Source: Thermodesulfobacteriota bacterium | Lineage (GTDB): Bacteria; Desulfobacterota; WTBG01; CAIYCZ01; CAIRTM01 | Assembly (NCBI GenBank): GCA_028282925.1 | Contig: JANQGV010000151.1 | Coordinates: 1 to 35,535, forward strand | DNA: 35,535 bases | Direction: 5' to 3' | Shown: positions 1 through 7,951 of the stretch, piece by piece | How the letters are laid out: every line of letters begins with the position of its first letter | How positions within the stretch are numbered: the stretch's first letter is position 1 | Made by a program: the position numbers and the translations under genes | Notes under the pieces: generated by a model | Seen by the model: only the letters and a program-made list of their open reading frames with translations | Database searches by the model: none | Told to the model about the DNA's origin: nothing

Positions 1-1
1 G

Positions 2-175
2 AAAAGTGCGGTAAAGATCCATCGAACACTAGGCAACAAGCGGGTAACAGGTTTGCACTTTTGGGCAACCGGGTATTGTGTCAGCACCGTTGGTCTTGAA
101 GAAGAAACGATTAAAGAATACATACGCAAACAGGAAAAGACTGAATTAAATCAACTGGAACTTGATATGGAATAA
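2..175 (+). CDS. tnpA: IS200/IS605-family transposase TnpA, C-terminal part (5' end outside window)
   Basis: The reading frame is open from base 2 to a TAA at 173-175 and gives 57 residues. The segment FWATGYCVSTVG followed by EYIRKQE matches the C-terminal end of Y1 (HUH) transposases of the IS200/IS605 family. In that family the Tyr of the YIxxQ helix is the catalytic nucleophile that cuts single-stranded transposon ends; the HUH motif itself would lie upstream of the window. The protein ends normally, in ELDME. Small hairpins follow directly, as expected for the right end of such an element. Because the N-terminus is not visible, it cannot be said whether the copy is intact. Confidence 0.85.
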   Translation, partial: KSAVKIHRTLGNKRVTGLHFWATGYCVSTVGLEEETIKEYIRKQEKTELNQLELDME

Positions 176-178
176 CAC

Positions 179-250
179 AGCCCCAGCGGGGCTATCCCTG
201 AGTGAACACCCCCCTATGGGGGGTTGTCTAAAGCCTCGCCCTATGAGGCT
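179..250. repeat. Three consecutive hairpins, probable right end of the IS200/IS605 element
   Basis: Three short palindromes follow the TnpA stop: 179-184/188-193 (AGCCCC/GGGGCT, loop AGC), 208-214/218-224 (ACCCCCC/GGGGGGT, loop TAT) and 232-237/245-250 (AGCCTC/GAGGCT, 7-nt loop). IS200/IS605 transposases recognise subterminal hairpins, so at least one of these may be the right-end recognition structure. Alternatively they are terminators. The right arm of the third hairpin is also the first six bases of the neighbouring IS1182 inverted repeat, so the two elements abut or overlap exactly here. Confidence 0.5.
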
Positions 251-290
251 GTGTCATATTAGTTTTTGAGACTGATCTTTGACAATAAAA
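245..290 (+). repeat. IS1182 left terminal inverted repeat
   Basis: These 46 bases, starting GAGGCTGTGTCATATTAG, are the exact reverse complement of 1877-1922. After one mismatch the similarity continues for a few more bases (AGAG, then AAA). The repeat is long for an IS of this size. Confidence 0.9.
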
Positions 291-304
291 CAGAGTAAAC
301 ACAG

Positions 305-333
305 TTAGAAGCTCTCCGAAGATATGTTATACT
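305..333 (+). promoter_or_regulatory. Possible promoter of the IS1182 transposase
   Basis: A TATACT -10-like hexamer at 328-333 lies 17 bp downstream of a poor -35 match (TTAGAA, 305-310). Transcription would begin around 340, just before the AAAGGAGA ribosome-binding site at 341-348. The -35 is weak, so this is tentative. Confidence 0.3.
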
Positions 334-354
334 GCCCGGGAAAGGAGACAGGTT

Positions 355-1806
355 ATGGCATATCGAATTGGGAACCGCCATCAAATGGCAATACTCCCAC
401 AAAGGATTGAAGAGTTTGTGGCCGAAAATGATCCGGTGCGTGCGTATGATGCTTTTGTAGAAGCACTGGATTTTGATCAACTTGGGATCGTTGTAAACCC
501 CTACAAAGTCGGCAACTCAGAATATCATCCCAAAGCTATGCTGAAGCTTTTGGTGTATGGTCCATCTTATGGGACACGCAGCAGCCGTAAGCTGGAACGG
601 GAAACCTATCATAACATGTCCTTCATATGGCTGATGGGTGGATTAAAGCCTGACCATAAAACCATATCCGAGTTCAGGCGCAAGAACAAGAAAGCGTTGA
701 AGATAGTGCTCAGGCTGAGTGCTCGCATGTGTATAAAACTTGATTTAATAGCCGGCAATGTTCTTTTTGTTGATGGCACTAAAATTCGTGCCAATGCCTC
801 GACTTCACGCACTCATGATAAGCACTGGTACGAAGAAAAGCTTCATGAAGTCGACAAGCGCATAGATCAACTGCTGGTAGAAAGTGAAAAACAGGATCAG
901 CAGGAGGCCCATCTGGAATCATTTGTTTCAATGGAAAAAGAATATGTCAACGCCGAAAGACTCAAAAGCCGCATTGAAGATGTCCTGGCAGAGTTTAGTG
1001 AAACCGAAAAGAAAAAGATTAACCAAACAGATCCGGATTGTGCAAATATGCGAAGCATCCAGGGCAAGCACGCAAGTTATAATGTGCAAAGCGTAGTTGA
1101 TGATAAAAAAGGCCTGATCATTCATGCTGAAGCAGTCAGTGACAATACGGATATCAATCAGTTTGCCAAACAGATTCAACAGGCTTCTGAGGTGCTTGAG
1201 AAACCCTGTGAAGTTGCCTGTGCGGATGCTGGATACGCAGATGCTGAAGAGTTGGGAAGAATTGATAGCAACAACACAAAGGTCATTGTTCCGTGTCAAC
1301 CACAACCATTACATGAAGAACAGGAACCATTCAGCAAGCAACGTTTCACCTATGACAAAGAGAAAGACTGTTATTATTGTCCAGAGGGGCACTGCCTGGC
1401 ACATGTGGGTACCGAGAGAAAAGATGGTAAAAAACGGTACCAAATAACGGACAAACACCTGTGTTTTAGCTGCAAGCACTGGGGCCAGTGTACAAAAAGC
1501 AGAGCCTGTGGCCGAAGGACGCTTCGATTGCGTAATGAAGATACAAGAGAGCGACTGGAAAAACAGTACAAGGATCCTGAATCTCAGGAAATTTATTCCC
1601 GGCGCAAAACACGTGTTGAGCATCCCTTCGGGCATCTGAAGCGAAATCTCAAGATGGATGGTTTTTTGCTTCGGGGGCGAGACGGTGTAAATGCAGAAAC
1701 ATCACTTCTGTGTACGTGCTTTAACATTGCCCGGATGATTACATTGCTGGGTGGTGTTCCTAAACTGGTAAAAACACTCCAGGCAATAACACCAAAACCA
1801 GCCTGA
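355..1806 (+). CDS. IS1182-family DDE transposase
   Basis: This 483-residue protein is full length for the IS1182 family. The catalytic triad can be assigned to D140 (in VLFVDGTKIRAN), D291 (in ACADAGYAD) and E422 (in RVEHPFGHLKRN). An N-terminal region (about 10-110) with the ...RSSRKLERETYHN... stretch corresponds to the family's N-terminal transposase domain. The segment between the second Asp and the Glu carries a cysteine cluster (C339, C342, C347, C370, C373, C379, C385) typical of the family's insertion domain. A good ribosome-binding site (AAAGGAGA) stands 6 bp before the ATG. The frame is intact, so the copy could be active. It catalyses cut-and-paste or replicative movement of the element. 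Confidence 0.95.
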   Translation: MAYRIGNRHQMAILPQRIEEFVAENDPVRAYDAFVEALDFDQLGIVVNPYKVGNSEYHPKAMLKLLVYGPSYGTRSSRKLERETYHNMSFIWLMGGLKPDHKTISEFRRKNKKALKIVLRLSARMCIKLDLIAGNVLFVDGTKIRANASTSRTHDKHWYEEKLHEVDKRIDQLLVESEKQDQQEAHLESFVSMEKEYVNAERLKSRIEDVLAEFSETEKKKINQTDPDCANMRSIQGKHASYNVQSVVDDKKGLIIHAEAVSDNTDINQFAKQIQQASEVLEKPCEVACADAGYADAEELGRIDSNNTKVIVPCQPQPLHEEQEPFSKQRFTYDKEKDCYYCPEGHCLAHVGTERKDGKKRYQITDKHLCFSCKHWGQCTKSRACGRRTLRLRNEDTRERLEKQYKDPESQEIYSRRKTRVEHPFGHLKRNLKMDGFLLRGRDGVNAETSLLCTCFNIARMITLLGGVPKLVKTLQAITPKPA

Positions 1807-1876
1807 TAATCAGCAGCAGTGCCGGTTTCAACATGATTTTGAACTAGCTTTCGACTAGCCGATCGCATTTGCTCTT

Positions 1877-1922
1877 TTTTATTGTCAAAGATCAGTCTCA
1901 AAAACTAATATGACACAGCCTC
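1877..1922 (-). repeat. IS1182 right terminal inverted repeat
   Basis: This is an exact reverse complement of 245-290. Read on the minus strand it supplies the last eight codons and the stop of the truncated DUF3795 frame, so that protein now ends in IS-derived residues. Confidence 0.9.
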
Positions 1923-2197
1923 GAAAGGCGTGGATAATTACTCCGGTAGCGTTTGTCCAGTTGCTTCTGTCTTTTGCAGGGGAATGTGTCGCACTGGAAA
2001 CAGTATTTCGTTTTTTTTTCGCAATTGGCTATTGTGCAGACAATGCAGTAACGGGGCTTGTTGTTGTCTGCACTGTTGCAACCGGGACACGTGTTCTTTT
2101 TCCGCAGGTGCGCGTAGCAGAGCCCGCAGTTCATACCGCAAGGGGTGATCATAGCCATTTTTATCGTTTTTGATGGAAGTGCAGGTTTTGTCGGCAT
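1898..2197 (-). pseudogene. DUF3795 protein, 3' end replaced by the IS1182 insertion
   Basis: The N-terminal part is a recognisable DUF3795 domain: ITPCGMNCGLCYAHLRKK, then CPGC, then YCFQCDTFPC, eleven cysteines in all, suggesting a metal- or cluster-binding fold of unknown function. From about the IS end the frame runs through the inverted repeat (RLCHISF) and stops. Family members are usually longer by several tens of residues beyond the RYRxxY segment, so the gene is probably inactivated. The frame opens with an ATG only 4 bp after the stop of the upstream paralogue; an internal ATG (MAMITPCG) is also possible. The missing 3' part is not found on the far side of the IS (bases 1-244), which argues for a deletion or rearrangement as well as an insertion. 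Confidence 0.75.
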
Positions 2198-2201
2198 GCT
2201 C

Positions 2202-2543
2202 TCAACCGGCAGGTTTTTCTTTCAGCCAGGCTTCCGTTCCTATTTCAGTCCTTCTCCGTAATTCTTTTTGGCGAGCGTTAAGAGATTTCCTGAATTCAAC
2301 ATCGCTCATGTTCGGGTCCCGCAGTTCAAGGAATGTTTTGCATGGAAAGTCTTTACACAACCCACAATGCTCCAGTTGCTTCCGGTTTTTGCAGCAATCA
2401 TGTAAAGGACAGATCGGCATATTCATCAAAGACGTCCAAAACGGTTTTCCAGCAGCGCTAACGCACCCTGTGCACTCTTTACCTAAAAAAGCGCATCCGC
2501 CGCAATAGGTGCCGCATACCGTCACATAGTTGAGATTTTTCAT
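2202..2543 (-). CDS. DUF3795 cysteine-rich protein (intact paralogue)
   Basis: A small protein of 113 residues (120 if a GTG at 2564 is used). It carries the cysteine pattern of the DUF3795 family: CGTYCGGCAFL, CTGC, CPLHDCC, then EHCGLCKDFPC. The twelve or so cysteines suggest binding of zinc or an iron-sulfur cluster; the biochemical role of the family is not known to me. The start at 2543 was chosen because a GAGG lies upstream of it and the conserved domain begins at once. It forms a tandem pair with the truncated paralogue immediately downstream (4-bp spacing), so the two were probably co-transcribed. Such genes often occur singly or in pairs in anaerobes. Confidence 0.75.
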   Translation of the reverse strand: MKNLNYVTVCGTYCGGCAFLGKECTGCVSAAGKPFWTSLMNMPICPLHDCCKNRKQLEHCGLCKDFPCKTFLELRDPNMSDVEFRKSLNARQKELRRRTEIGTEAWLKEKPAG

Positions 2544-2579
2544 TTTAAATGCCGTGATCCTCACATGAATAGGGTATCA

Positions 2580-3119
2580 TTATTCGCGCCAGTATTCAGG
2601 CCTTTTAAATGCATCGGCGCACATGACCATGCCGGAAACTGCGTCGATTACGCCTTCTTTTAGGGCCTGAACCATCCAGGCCCATGCATTTTTCTCCAGT
2701 ATGGGATAGGGTGCCTCAAAACCGAGTCGGCCTGCCGGCTGGAAACCATGACGCGGATAATAGTCGGGGTGCCCAAGGACGAACACAAGTTCTACCCCTT
2801 TTTCGGTCAACATCTGTAATCCTTTTTCAATCAGTTTGCCGCCGATGCCCTGCTTCTGGACATCGGGTACAACTGCCAGGGGTCCCAGGAGAGCAATAGT
2901 CGCCGGGACTTCAGTTCTCAGCAGGTGCGCGGCGGTGAACAAAATATGTCCCACGGGCCGGTCCTGTAAAAAAGCCAGCAGGGATACGGCAGGTTGCGCG
3001 CTGGGGTCCTGCAACAGGTTGCGCACAAGTTCTTCGATTGTATCGTCATCTACGAATGCGGTGCGTTCAACAAAGAGTATATCATTCAGGTCTGAGTCTT
3101 GGGTTTCACGTATAAGCAT
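2580..3119 (-). CDS. GNAT-family N-acetyltransferase (YhbS-like)
   Basis: This 179-residue protein has the GNAT fold. The acetyl-CoA pyrophosphate-binding motif VQKQGIGGKLI follows the core strand LLGPLAVVPD, and VLGHPDYYPRHGF is the segment typical of the COG3153 (YhbS) subgroup of predicted acetyltransferases. It should transfer an acetyl group from acetyl-CoA to an amine; the substrate cannot be told from sequence. A GGAAG ribosome-binding site precedes the ATG. The gene lies 43 bp after the ribonuclease gene on the same strand, so it may be a distal member of that transcription unit. Confidence 0.85.
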   Translation of the reverse strand: MLIRETQDSDLNDILFVERTAFVDDDTIEELVRNLLQDPSAQPAVSLLAFLQDRPVGHILFTAAHLLRTEVPATIALLGPLAVVPDVQKQGIGGKLIEKGLQMLTEKGVELVFVLGHPDYYPRHGFQPAGRLGFEAPYPILEKNAWAWMVQALKEGVIDAVSGMVMCADAFKRPEYWRE

Positions 3120-3162
3120 GGGCGTATCTTCCTTATGGGTGTTAGTGTTTTAGGGTTATAGG

Positions 3163-5145
3163 TCAGGCCAGGCGCACCCGCAGTGTGCGGTTGAAAAGAT
3201 CGACATGTTCAATAATAACGACGGCCAGATCGCCGGGATTGATGTCGGCTGAAGAAGAGGCTTTCATGTTGACTTCGAACAGGTAGTCGGTGAGCACAAT
3301 GCGCCAGTATCTAGATTTTTTCTCGAGCACCAGCGCTTCAATTTTTTTACCCCGGCGCTTTTTGAGAAGTTTCAGCACCCAGTAGCGCTTGCGCTCCTGT
3401 TCAACAAGAGCGACTTTGGTCAGCACCGGTTGCAGGTCCATGGATATTTTTTTCAGGTCGCCTGCGCTGTATAGTGGTGGTGCGCCACGGAGCAGGGCTG
3501 CCAACTGGCGCTGGGTAACAAGGTCGAGGTATTTCCGTAATGGTGAGGTAATGGTGGTATAGCAGGTCAGGCCGAGACCGCTGTGAAGTCCCGGTCTGGT
3601 GTTGATATCGATTCGGCTGAAATGTTTTCGGCGGGTGAGTGTCTGCAACAGGGTCGGCTCTTCCTCATGGTTGATCTTTTGAGACGGCTTGGATTGTTTG
3701 CGGTACAGGGCCGGGTATTCCTTTTCTTTCAGAAGCAGGGCCGCGCAGTGGTTTGCGAGGATCATGCATTCAGCCACCAGTAACTGGCTGGGTGTTTCCC
3801 GGTCGCGAATGGTATAGGTGATGCGTTTGTTTCGGTTGACCCGCACCAGTAGTTCCGGGACAAGGGTAGAAGAAGCGCCGGCGGCAAGGCGCCGGTCACG
3901 GAGATTTAGAGCAAGTGAATACAAATTTTTGAATTTTCCGCCCCTGGCTATCTCGGTATCAACGGTTTGATACGTTAATTTGCGTGAAACCCTCACGGTG
4001 CTTGCGGTTCCTCGAAATCCGGTTGCTTCACCTTCCGGTGAAAGTGATATGAGAAAAGAAATTGCGGGTTTTGTTTCCCGGGCCCGCAAGCTGGCAATGT
4101 CTTCTGAGAGATCCTGAGGAATCATGGGTATTTTGCCGTCGGGTGTATAGAGAGAAGCTCCCCGGCGGGCGGCTTCACGGTCGATAGGGCATCCCGGTGC
4201 AATATAGGCGGATGCATCGGTAATATGAACCCCCAGCTCCGCTCCATCTGCATGGGGGGTAAAGCTGACAGCGTCATCAATATCGCGGGTAAACGGCTCG
4301 TCTATGCTGTAGCAGGTCAGGTGCGTCAGGTCCTCGCGGTCCCGGCTGCAGGGAAGGTCTTCCACTGCGGAAAAAGCCGCAGCCTGCTCGGAGACATCCG
4401 GCGGCCATTGATGCGCAATGCCATGCCGCTCGATCAGAAGGTTTTGATCGGCCTGCCAGATGCTGAGCTTGACCAGCAGTTCAAAACAGGCATTTCGGTC
4501 GAACAGGTCGACGGCGGTAAGCACCTCCTTGCAATCCTGCGCGCGAGGAGCATCTGTGCCGAATACGGCAAAATCTTTCAGGAGTTCGATGCAAAGGCTG
4601 TTGTTGGTACGGGGGGCTTTTTTGTTGCGCACTGCGGCTTTCAGCCAGTCGGTGCATTCTTTGATTTCCCGGCGGCGCTTCCGTTCAAGGCGGGCTTTTG
4701 CCTTCAGTCGGTCGACTTGCTCTTGAGAATGTACCACAAACTGTGTGCCCTGAAGTTTGAAAAAGATACGGTCCTGCATAATGGCGGTGATGACGGCGGC
4801 TTCGTGATCGGATTCGGCCGCTGTGCCGAACATGCATTCGGCAAGCTGTACACCTCTCATGGTTTTGTTTCGGCCGATAACCTTTTTCCAGAGATCTTCA
4901 AGCGCCACTTCTTTTTGCAGCTTGCGCAGGTGCACCGCTTTTTTGTGCAGCATGTCGAGCAGCGCTTTGCGGGAGATGTCGAGTGGGAAGGTGTAGGAAC
5001 CTGCATGCAAAGCCCGGGAAGGGGGCAGCGAACCCTCTTTGCCGTCTTCCCGCAGAACATGCAGCTTTCTCTCGGTCTCTTTGAGACAGACTGCTCGAAC
5101 AAGCTCGTTGTGTTCAAAAAAAAGTATAAGTTTCCCGGTATGCAT
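3163..5145 (-). CDS. RNB-domain exoribonuclease (RNase II/R family)
   Basis: A predicted 3'-to-5' exoribonuclease that degrades RNA processively. Counted from the upstream ATG at 5184, the RNB signature SIDEPFTRDIDDAVSF holds the four metal-binding Asp residues (D295, D301, D303, D304; 13 less from the chosen start). The RNB catalytic domain covers roughly residues 280-600. A short S1-like barrel closes the C-terminus (IEALVLEKKSRYW...). The N-terminal 270 residues are not classical cold-shock domains: they hold a basic, probably coiled-coil stretch (LKAKARLERKRRREIK). This architecture resembles the RNase-II-like proteins of Deltaproteobacteria and Cyanobacteria rather than E. coli RNase R. 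The ATG at 5145 gives the usual family N-terminus (GKLILFFEHNELVRAVC); the ATG at 5184, 9 bp after the helicase stop, is an alternative. Confidence 0.85.
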   Translation of the reverse strand: MHTGKLILFFEHNELVRAVCLKETERKLHVLREDGKEGSLPPSRALHAGSYTFPLDISRKALLDMLHKKAVHLRKLQKEVALEDLWKKVIGRNKTMRGVQLAECMFGTAAESDHEAAVITAIMQDRIFFKLQGTQFVVHSQEQVDRLKAKARLERKRRREIKECTDWLKAAVRNKKAPRTNNSLCIELLKDFAVFGTDAPRAQDCKEVLTAVDLFDRNACFELLVKLSIWQADQNLLIERHGIAHQWPPDVSEQAAAFSAVEDLPCSRDREDLTHLTCYSIDEPFTRDIDDAVSFTPHADGAELGVHITDASAYIAPGCPIDREAARRGASLYTPDGKIPMIPQDLSEDIASLRARETKPAISFLISLSPEGEATGFRGTASTVRVSRKLTYQTVDTEIARGGKFKNLYSLALNLRDRRLAAGASSTLVPELLVRVNRNKRITYTIRDRETPSQLLVAECMILANHCAALLLKEKEYPALYRKQSKPSQKINHEEEPTLLQTLTRRKHFSRIDINTRPGLHSGLGLTCYTTITSPLRKYLDLVTQRQLAALLRGAPPLYSAGDLKKISMDLQPVLTKVALVEQERKRYWVLKLLKKRRGKKIEALVLEKKSRYWRIVLTDYLFEVNMKASSSADINPGDLAVVIIEHVDLFNRTLRVRLA

Positions 5146-5193
5146 CACTCTGTGACTGTAGAAAGGAAAAACATCAACAAACATTTACGGCCG

Positions 5194-7161
5194 TCAATAG
5201 GAAGAACCATAGCCGGAATGCATTTCTATTTTTTCAACATGACCGTCGCCGATTTCCCGCAAAAAACGGGAAGGTTTCATGACCGATGTATAGCCCGTAT
5301 TATCTTTAGCATAAATAGGAGAACACAGGAATAAAATATCCTTGGCCCGTGTGACGGCAACATAAAAAAGACGCCGTTCCTCTTCTTCGTCTTCCAGGCT
5401 GTCAAAGTTGTGAGGATTGGGAAAGCGCCCCTCCACAAGTGAAATAATAAAGACAACCGACCATTCAAGCCCCTTAGCCTGGTGTATGGTGCTGAGTTTG
5501 ATTCTCTCGCGGGCATCCGTGTCCTGTACGCCGTCGGCTTCGTTGCCGGTCATCAGGGCGAGTTCGCTCAGGAAGTCATGTAAAGAGTTATACTGCCAGG
5601 CAAACTCCATAAACTGGTCGATATCCTCTCCCCGGCTGCGGGCATCGGTATATTTGGAACGCATGAAGGTCCGATACCCGTTTTCAAGAATGGCTTTTAT
5701 AAGAGCGGCCGGCGACACATCGGTGCCGGTGGATATCAGGGCGGATATGATGTCCTGCACGCTGCTCCAATGGGGCTTGGCCCCTTTGGGAACCTTTTTT
5801 GCCGTAGATTCATCGAGGCAGGCCCGCAACGGGTCGGGGGCAGCCGCGAGGTGGTCGAATATTTTCTGGGCGGTTTTCTTGCCGATGCCGGGCAGGAGTT
5901 GCAGGATTCGTTTCCAGGCAATTTCATCGGAAGGATTTGCCACGATTTTAATGTAGGAAACGATATCCTTAATGTGGGCCTGCTCAAAAAAACGGATGCC
6001 GGAACGAATCTCAAAGGCAATGTTGCGGCGGCTGAGCTCCATTTGCAGTTCCATGGAGTGGTAATGAGCCCGATACAAAACGGCAATATTATCGGCTTCA
6101 AGTCCGTTGTAAACCAGTTCCTGAATGCGGTCGGCCACAAAGGCCGCCTGCTGCTGCATGGTTGAGGGCATGACCATATACGGCTGGGTGCCGCCCTCTT
6201 TGACGGGCTGGAGCTCCTTGCGAAACTGGTTCTGGTTGTATGTAATACTTTCGTTCGCCAGGGTAAGGATGTGGGGTGACGAGCGGTAGTTGTATTCGAG
6301 TTTGTAGATGTCTGCATCGGGGTAACGCTCGGGAAACTGCATGATGTTGGCAAAATTGGCACCGCGGAAGGCATAGATGCTCTGGGAATCGTCGCCGACC
6401 ACCATGACGTTGCGGTGCCGGGACGCCATGAGATCAATGATATCGGCCTGCAGCTTGTTGGTGTCCTGGTACTCGTCTACCAATACGAATTCGAAACGTC
6501 CGGCATAAAAGTCGCAAACAGTTGGATGCTCTTCAAGAATCTGCAGCCACAGGCACAGCAGGTCGTCAAAATCAAGAAGGTTCAGCCGTCGTTTTTTATC
6601 GCGGTAATGCTGTTCCACCTCCTCGATTTGTTCACAGTAGTCGAAAAAATAGGGGTAGCGCTGCTCGAGGACCTCCTCGGTGGTGACCCTGGTATTGCGG
6701 GCCAGGCTGATAATGCTTACCAGCACCGAGCCCTGGGGCAACATGCCGTCTTTACGTTTGTGTCCCAGTTCGTCAAGGCAGGAATTTATCAAATCGATTG
6801 AATCTGTCTGGTCGAGAATCGTAAAGTCGGGGTCGTAGCCGATGCGGTGAATATGGGATCGGAGAATACGGTTGCCGATGTGGTGAAACGTTCCGCCCCA
6901 TATTTTTTTTACATCAAAAGGAACAATGGATTCAACCCGGAAAAGCATTTCGCGGGCAGCTTTGTTGGTAAAGGTGAGCAGAAGAATCGAATGGGGATCT
7001 ACGCCCTGTTCGATGAGATAGGCTACCCGGTAGGTCAGGGTGCGGGTTTTGCCGCTTCCGGCGCCTGCCAGCACCAGCATGGGGCCCCGGCCTGAAGTAA
7101 CAACCTGTAACTGCTGCTGATTGAGCTCATCTTCGAAAGCAATCGGCTGCCGATCAGACAT
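5194..7161 (-). CDS. ATP-dependent 3'-5' DNA helicase, UvrD/PcrA/Rep family
   Basis: An SF1A helicase of 655 residues that unwinds DNA 3' to 5' using ATP, in repair or replication restart. All signature motifs are visible: Q-motif (LNQQQLQVV), Walker A GAGSGKT (33-39), motif Ia TFTNKAAREM, Walker B VDEYQD (228-233), motif III GDDSQSIYAFRGA (256-268), motif IV EYNYRSS, motif V STIHQAKGLEW and motif VI VAVTRAKD. It is somewhat shorter than E. coli UvrD (720) and lacks the long C-terminal tail, so a specific name (uvrD, pcrA or rep) is not assigned. The AGAGGGAAA ribosome-binding site lies just before the ATG. The stop is 9 bp before the first possible start of the ribonuclease gene, so the two genes are probably one operon. 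Confidence 0.93.
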   Translation of the reverse strand: MSDRQPIAFEDELNQQQLQVVTSGRGPMLVLAGAGSGKTRTLTYRVAYLIEQGVDPHSILLLTFTNKAAREMLFRVESIVPFDVKKIWGGTFHHIGNRILRSHIHRIGYDPDFTILDQTDSIDLINSCLDELGHKRKDGMLPQGSVLVSIISLARNTRVTTEEVLEQRYPYFFDYCEQIEEVEQHYRDKKRRLNLLDFDDLLCLWLQILEEHPTVCDFYAGRFEFVLVDEYQDTNKLQADIIDLMASRHRNVMVVGDDSQSIYAFRGANFANIMQFPERYPDADIYKLEYNYRSSPHILTLANESITYNQNQFRKELQPVKEGGTQPYMVMPSTMQQQAAFVADRIQELVYNGLEADNIAVLYRAHYHSMELQMELSRRNIAFEIRSGIRFFEQAHIKDIVSYIKIVANPSDEIAWKRILQLLPGIGKKTAQKIFDHLAAAPDPLRACLDESTAKKVPKGAKPHWSSVQDIISALISTGTDVSPAALIKAILENGYRTFMRSKYTDARSRGEDIDQFMEFAWQYNSLHDFLSELALMTGNEADGVQDTDARERIKLSTIHQAKGLEWSVVFIISLVEGRFPNPHNFDSLEDEEEERRLFYVAVTRAKDILFLCSPIYAKDNTGYTSVMKPSRFLREIGDGHVEKIEMHSGYGSSY

Positions 7162-7181
7162 GTATTTCCCTCTATAAGTAC

Positions 7182-7208
7182 AAAAAGGGATTCAGCTTCC
7201 GAATCCCT
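7182..7208 (-). terminator. Intrinsic terminator after the lpxK / PagL-like genes
   Basis: On the minus strand, AGGGATTC (complement of 7201-7208) pairs with GAATCCCT (complement of 7186-7193) around a 7-nt loop and is followed by TTTTTG. This perfect 8-bp stem with a U-tract should end the envelope operon. It sits just 20 bases upstream of the helicase ATG, so it could also act as a leader attenuator for that gene. Confidence 0.7.
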
Positions 7209-7316
7209 CATTCGTTGAATTGTTGTTTGCGGGAGACTGTCTGAGAACGTCAATCTCCTGTGTTGTGGTCACCCTTCGTCGTTGCAGTGTTGGTGCAAAG
7301 GTATTCCGGCCGCATT

Positions 7317-7923
7317 CTAGAACACCCTGGAAAACCCGATATAGAAGTTGTTCATATTCAGTCCTGAATTGGCGTCTTTAAGACCCGCATTGGACGCATA
7401 GAATGCCCGCCATTCCAAGCTGAAGGAATTTGTAGGGTTGAAAAAATATTGCAGGCCCGCAGGCCGTATTGCTGACAAAATTGAGTTTGGAGCCGAAGCC
7501 GTGCATGTCAAGATTGGTAAGCATCAGGCCGAAGCCGCCCTGCACATAGGGCCGCAGTTTTTCAGAGCCGGGGATAAAATTGTATCGTAAAAAGGCATTG
7601 CCGTCGCCGGCATATTTATGCTGGTTTTTAAATACAAAATTGAAGGCACCTTCAACAATTCCTTCCACGGTACCACGATACCAGCCCTTGCCGACCGGAT
7701 CGGTCAGCACTTTGCCGAAATACGGGTGCAGGCCGGCAAAACGCACATCGCGGTTGGAACCGAATGAGTAACCGTAGCCGATATTTAAGCCGAACTGTTT
7801 TTCGCCTTTTTGGGACAGCGGCCCCAAATCGCCTGCAAGGGCAGAGCTGCAAAAAAGTAATAGTGTACTGAGAATAACATGTGTGATTACCGGTTTCGAA
7901 AGTGTGCGGATTAAAGATGTCAT
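7317..7923 (-). pseudogene. PagL-like outer-membrane beta-barrel (acyloxyacyl hydrolase family), frameshifted
   Basis: The first frame (start 7923) has a signal peptide (hydrophobic core VILSTLLLFCSSALA, cleavage before GDLG). It continues as a small beta-barrel: GLNIGYGYSFG..., LRPYVQGGFGLMLTNL. At about 7461-7465 the protein stops resembling the family. The neighbouring frame continues it perfectly as GLQYFFNPTNSFSLEWR, then ASNAGLKD, ending at 7317 in ...YIGFSRVF with the C-terminal Phe of outer-membrane barrels. Removing one C (minus strand) restores a protein of about 201 residues. The family removes 3-O-linked acyl chains from lipid A, using a His-x-Ser pair and a Glu. Here Glu (SLEW) and Ser (ASNAG) are kept but the His position appears to be Tyr (FYASN), so even the repaired protein may be inactive. 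A clear AGGAG site and the position after lpxK fit a lipid A role. A sequencing error is possible. Confidence 0.7.
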
Positions 7924-7951
7924 GTCTTCTCCTAGTGTCGTAAACAGCGGC

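Larger units (their letters stand above)
245..1922 (+). mobile_element. IS1182-family insertion sequence, complete
   Basis: The element is about 1.68 kb, bounded by perfect inverted repeats (245-290 and 1877-1922), and carries one full-length DDE transposase. Only 54 bp separate the right inverted repeat from the left end of the DUF3795 remnant's visible core, so the insertion boundary falls inside that gene. The two flanks (left ...CCCTAT, right GAAAGGCG...) share no obvious target duplication. This suggests that the original junction was rearranged or that the target was a palindrome rather than a duplicated site. Confidence 0.85.

Noticed and set aside
4225-5334. 369-codon plus-strand open frame opposite the ribonuclease gene
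   Set aside because: It is antisense to a clear RNB-domain gene, shows no recognisable domain, and arises from codon bias on the other strand.
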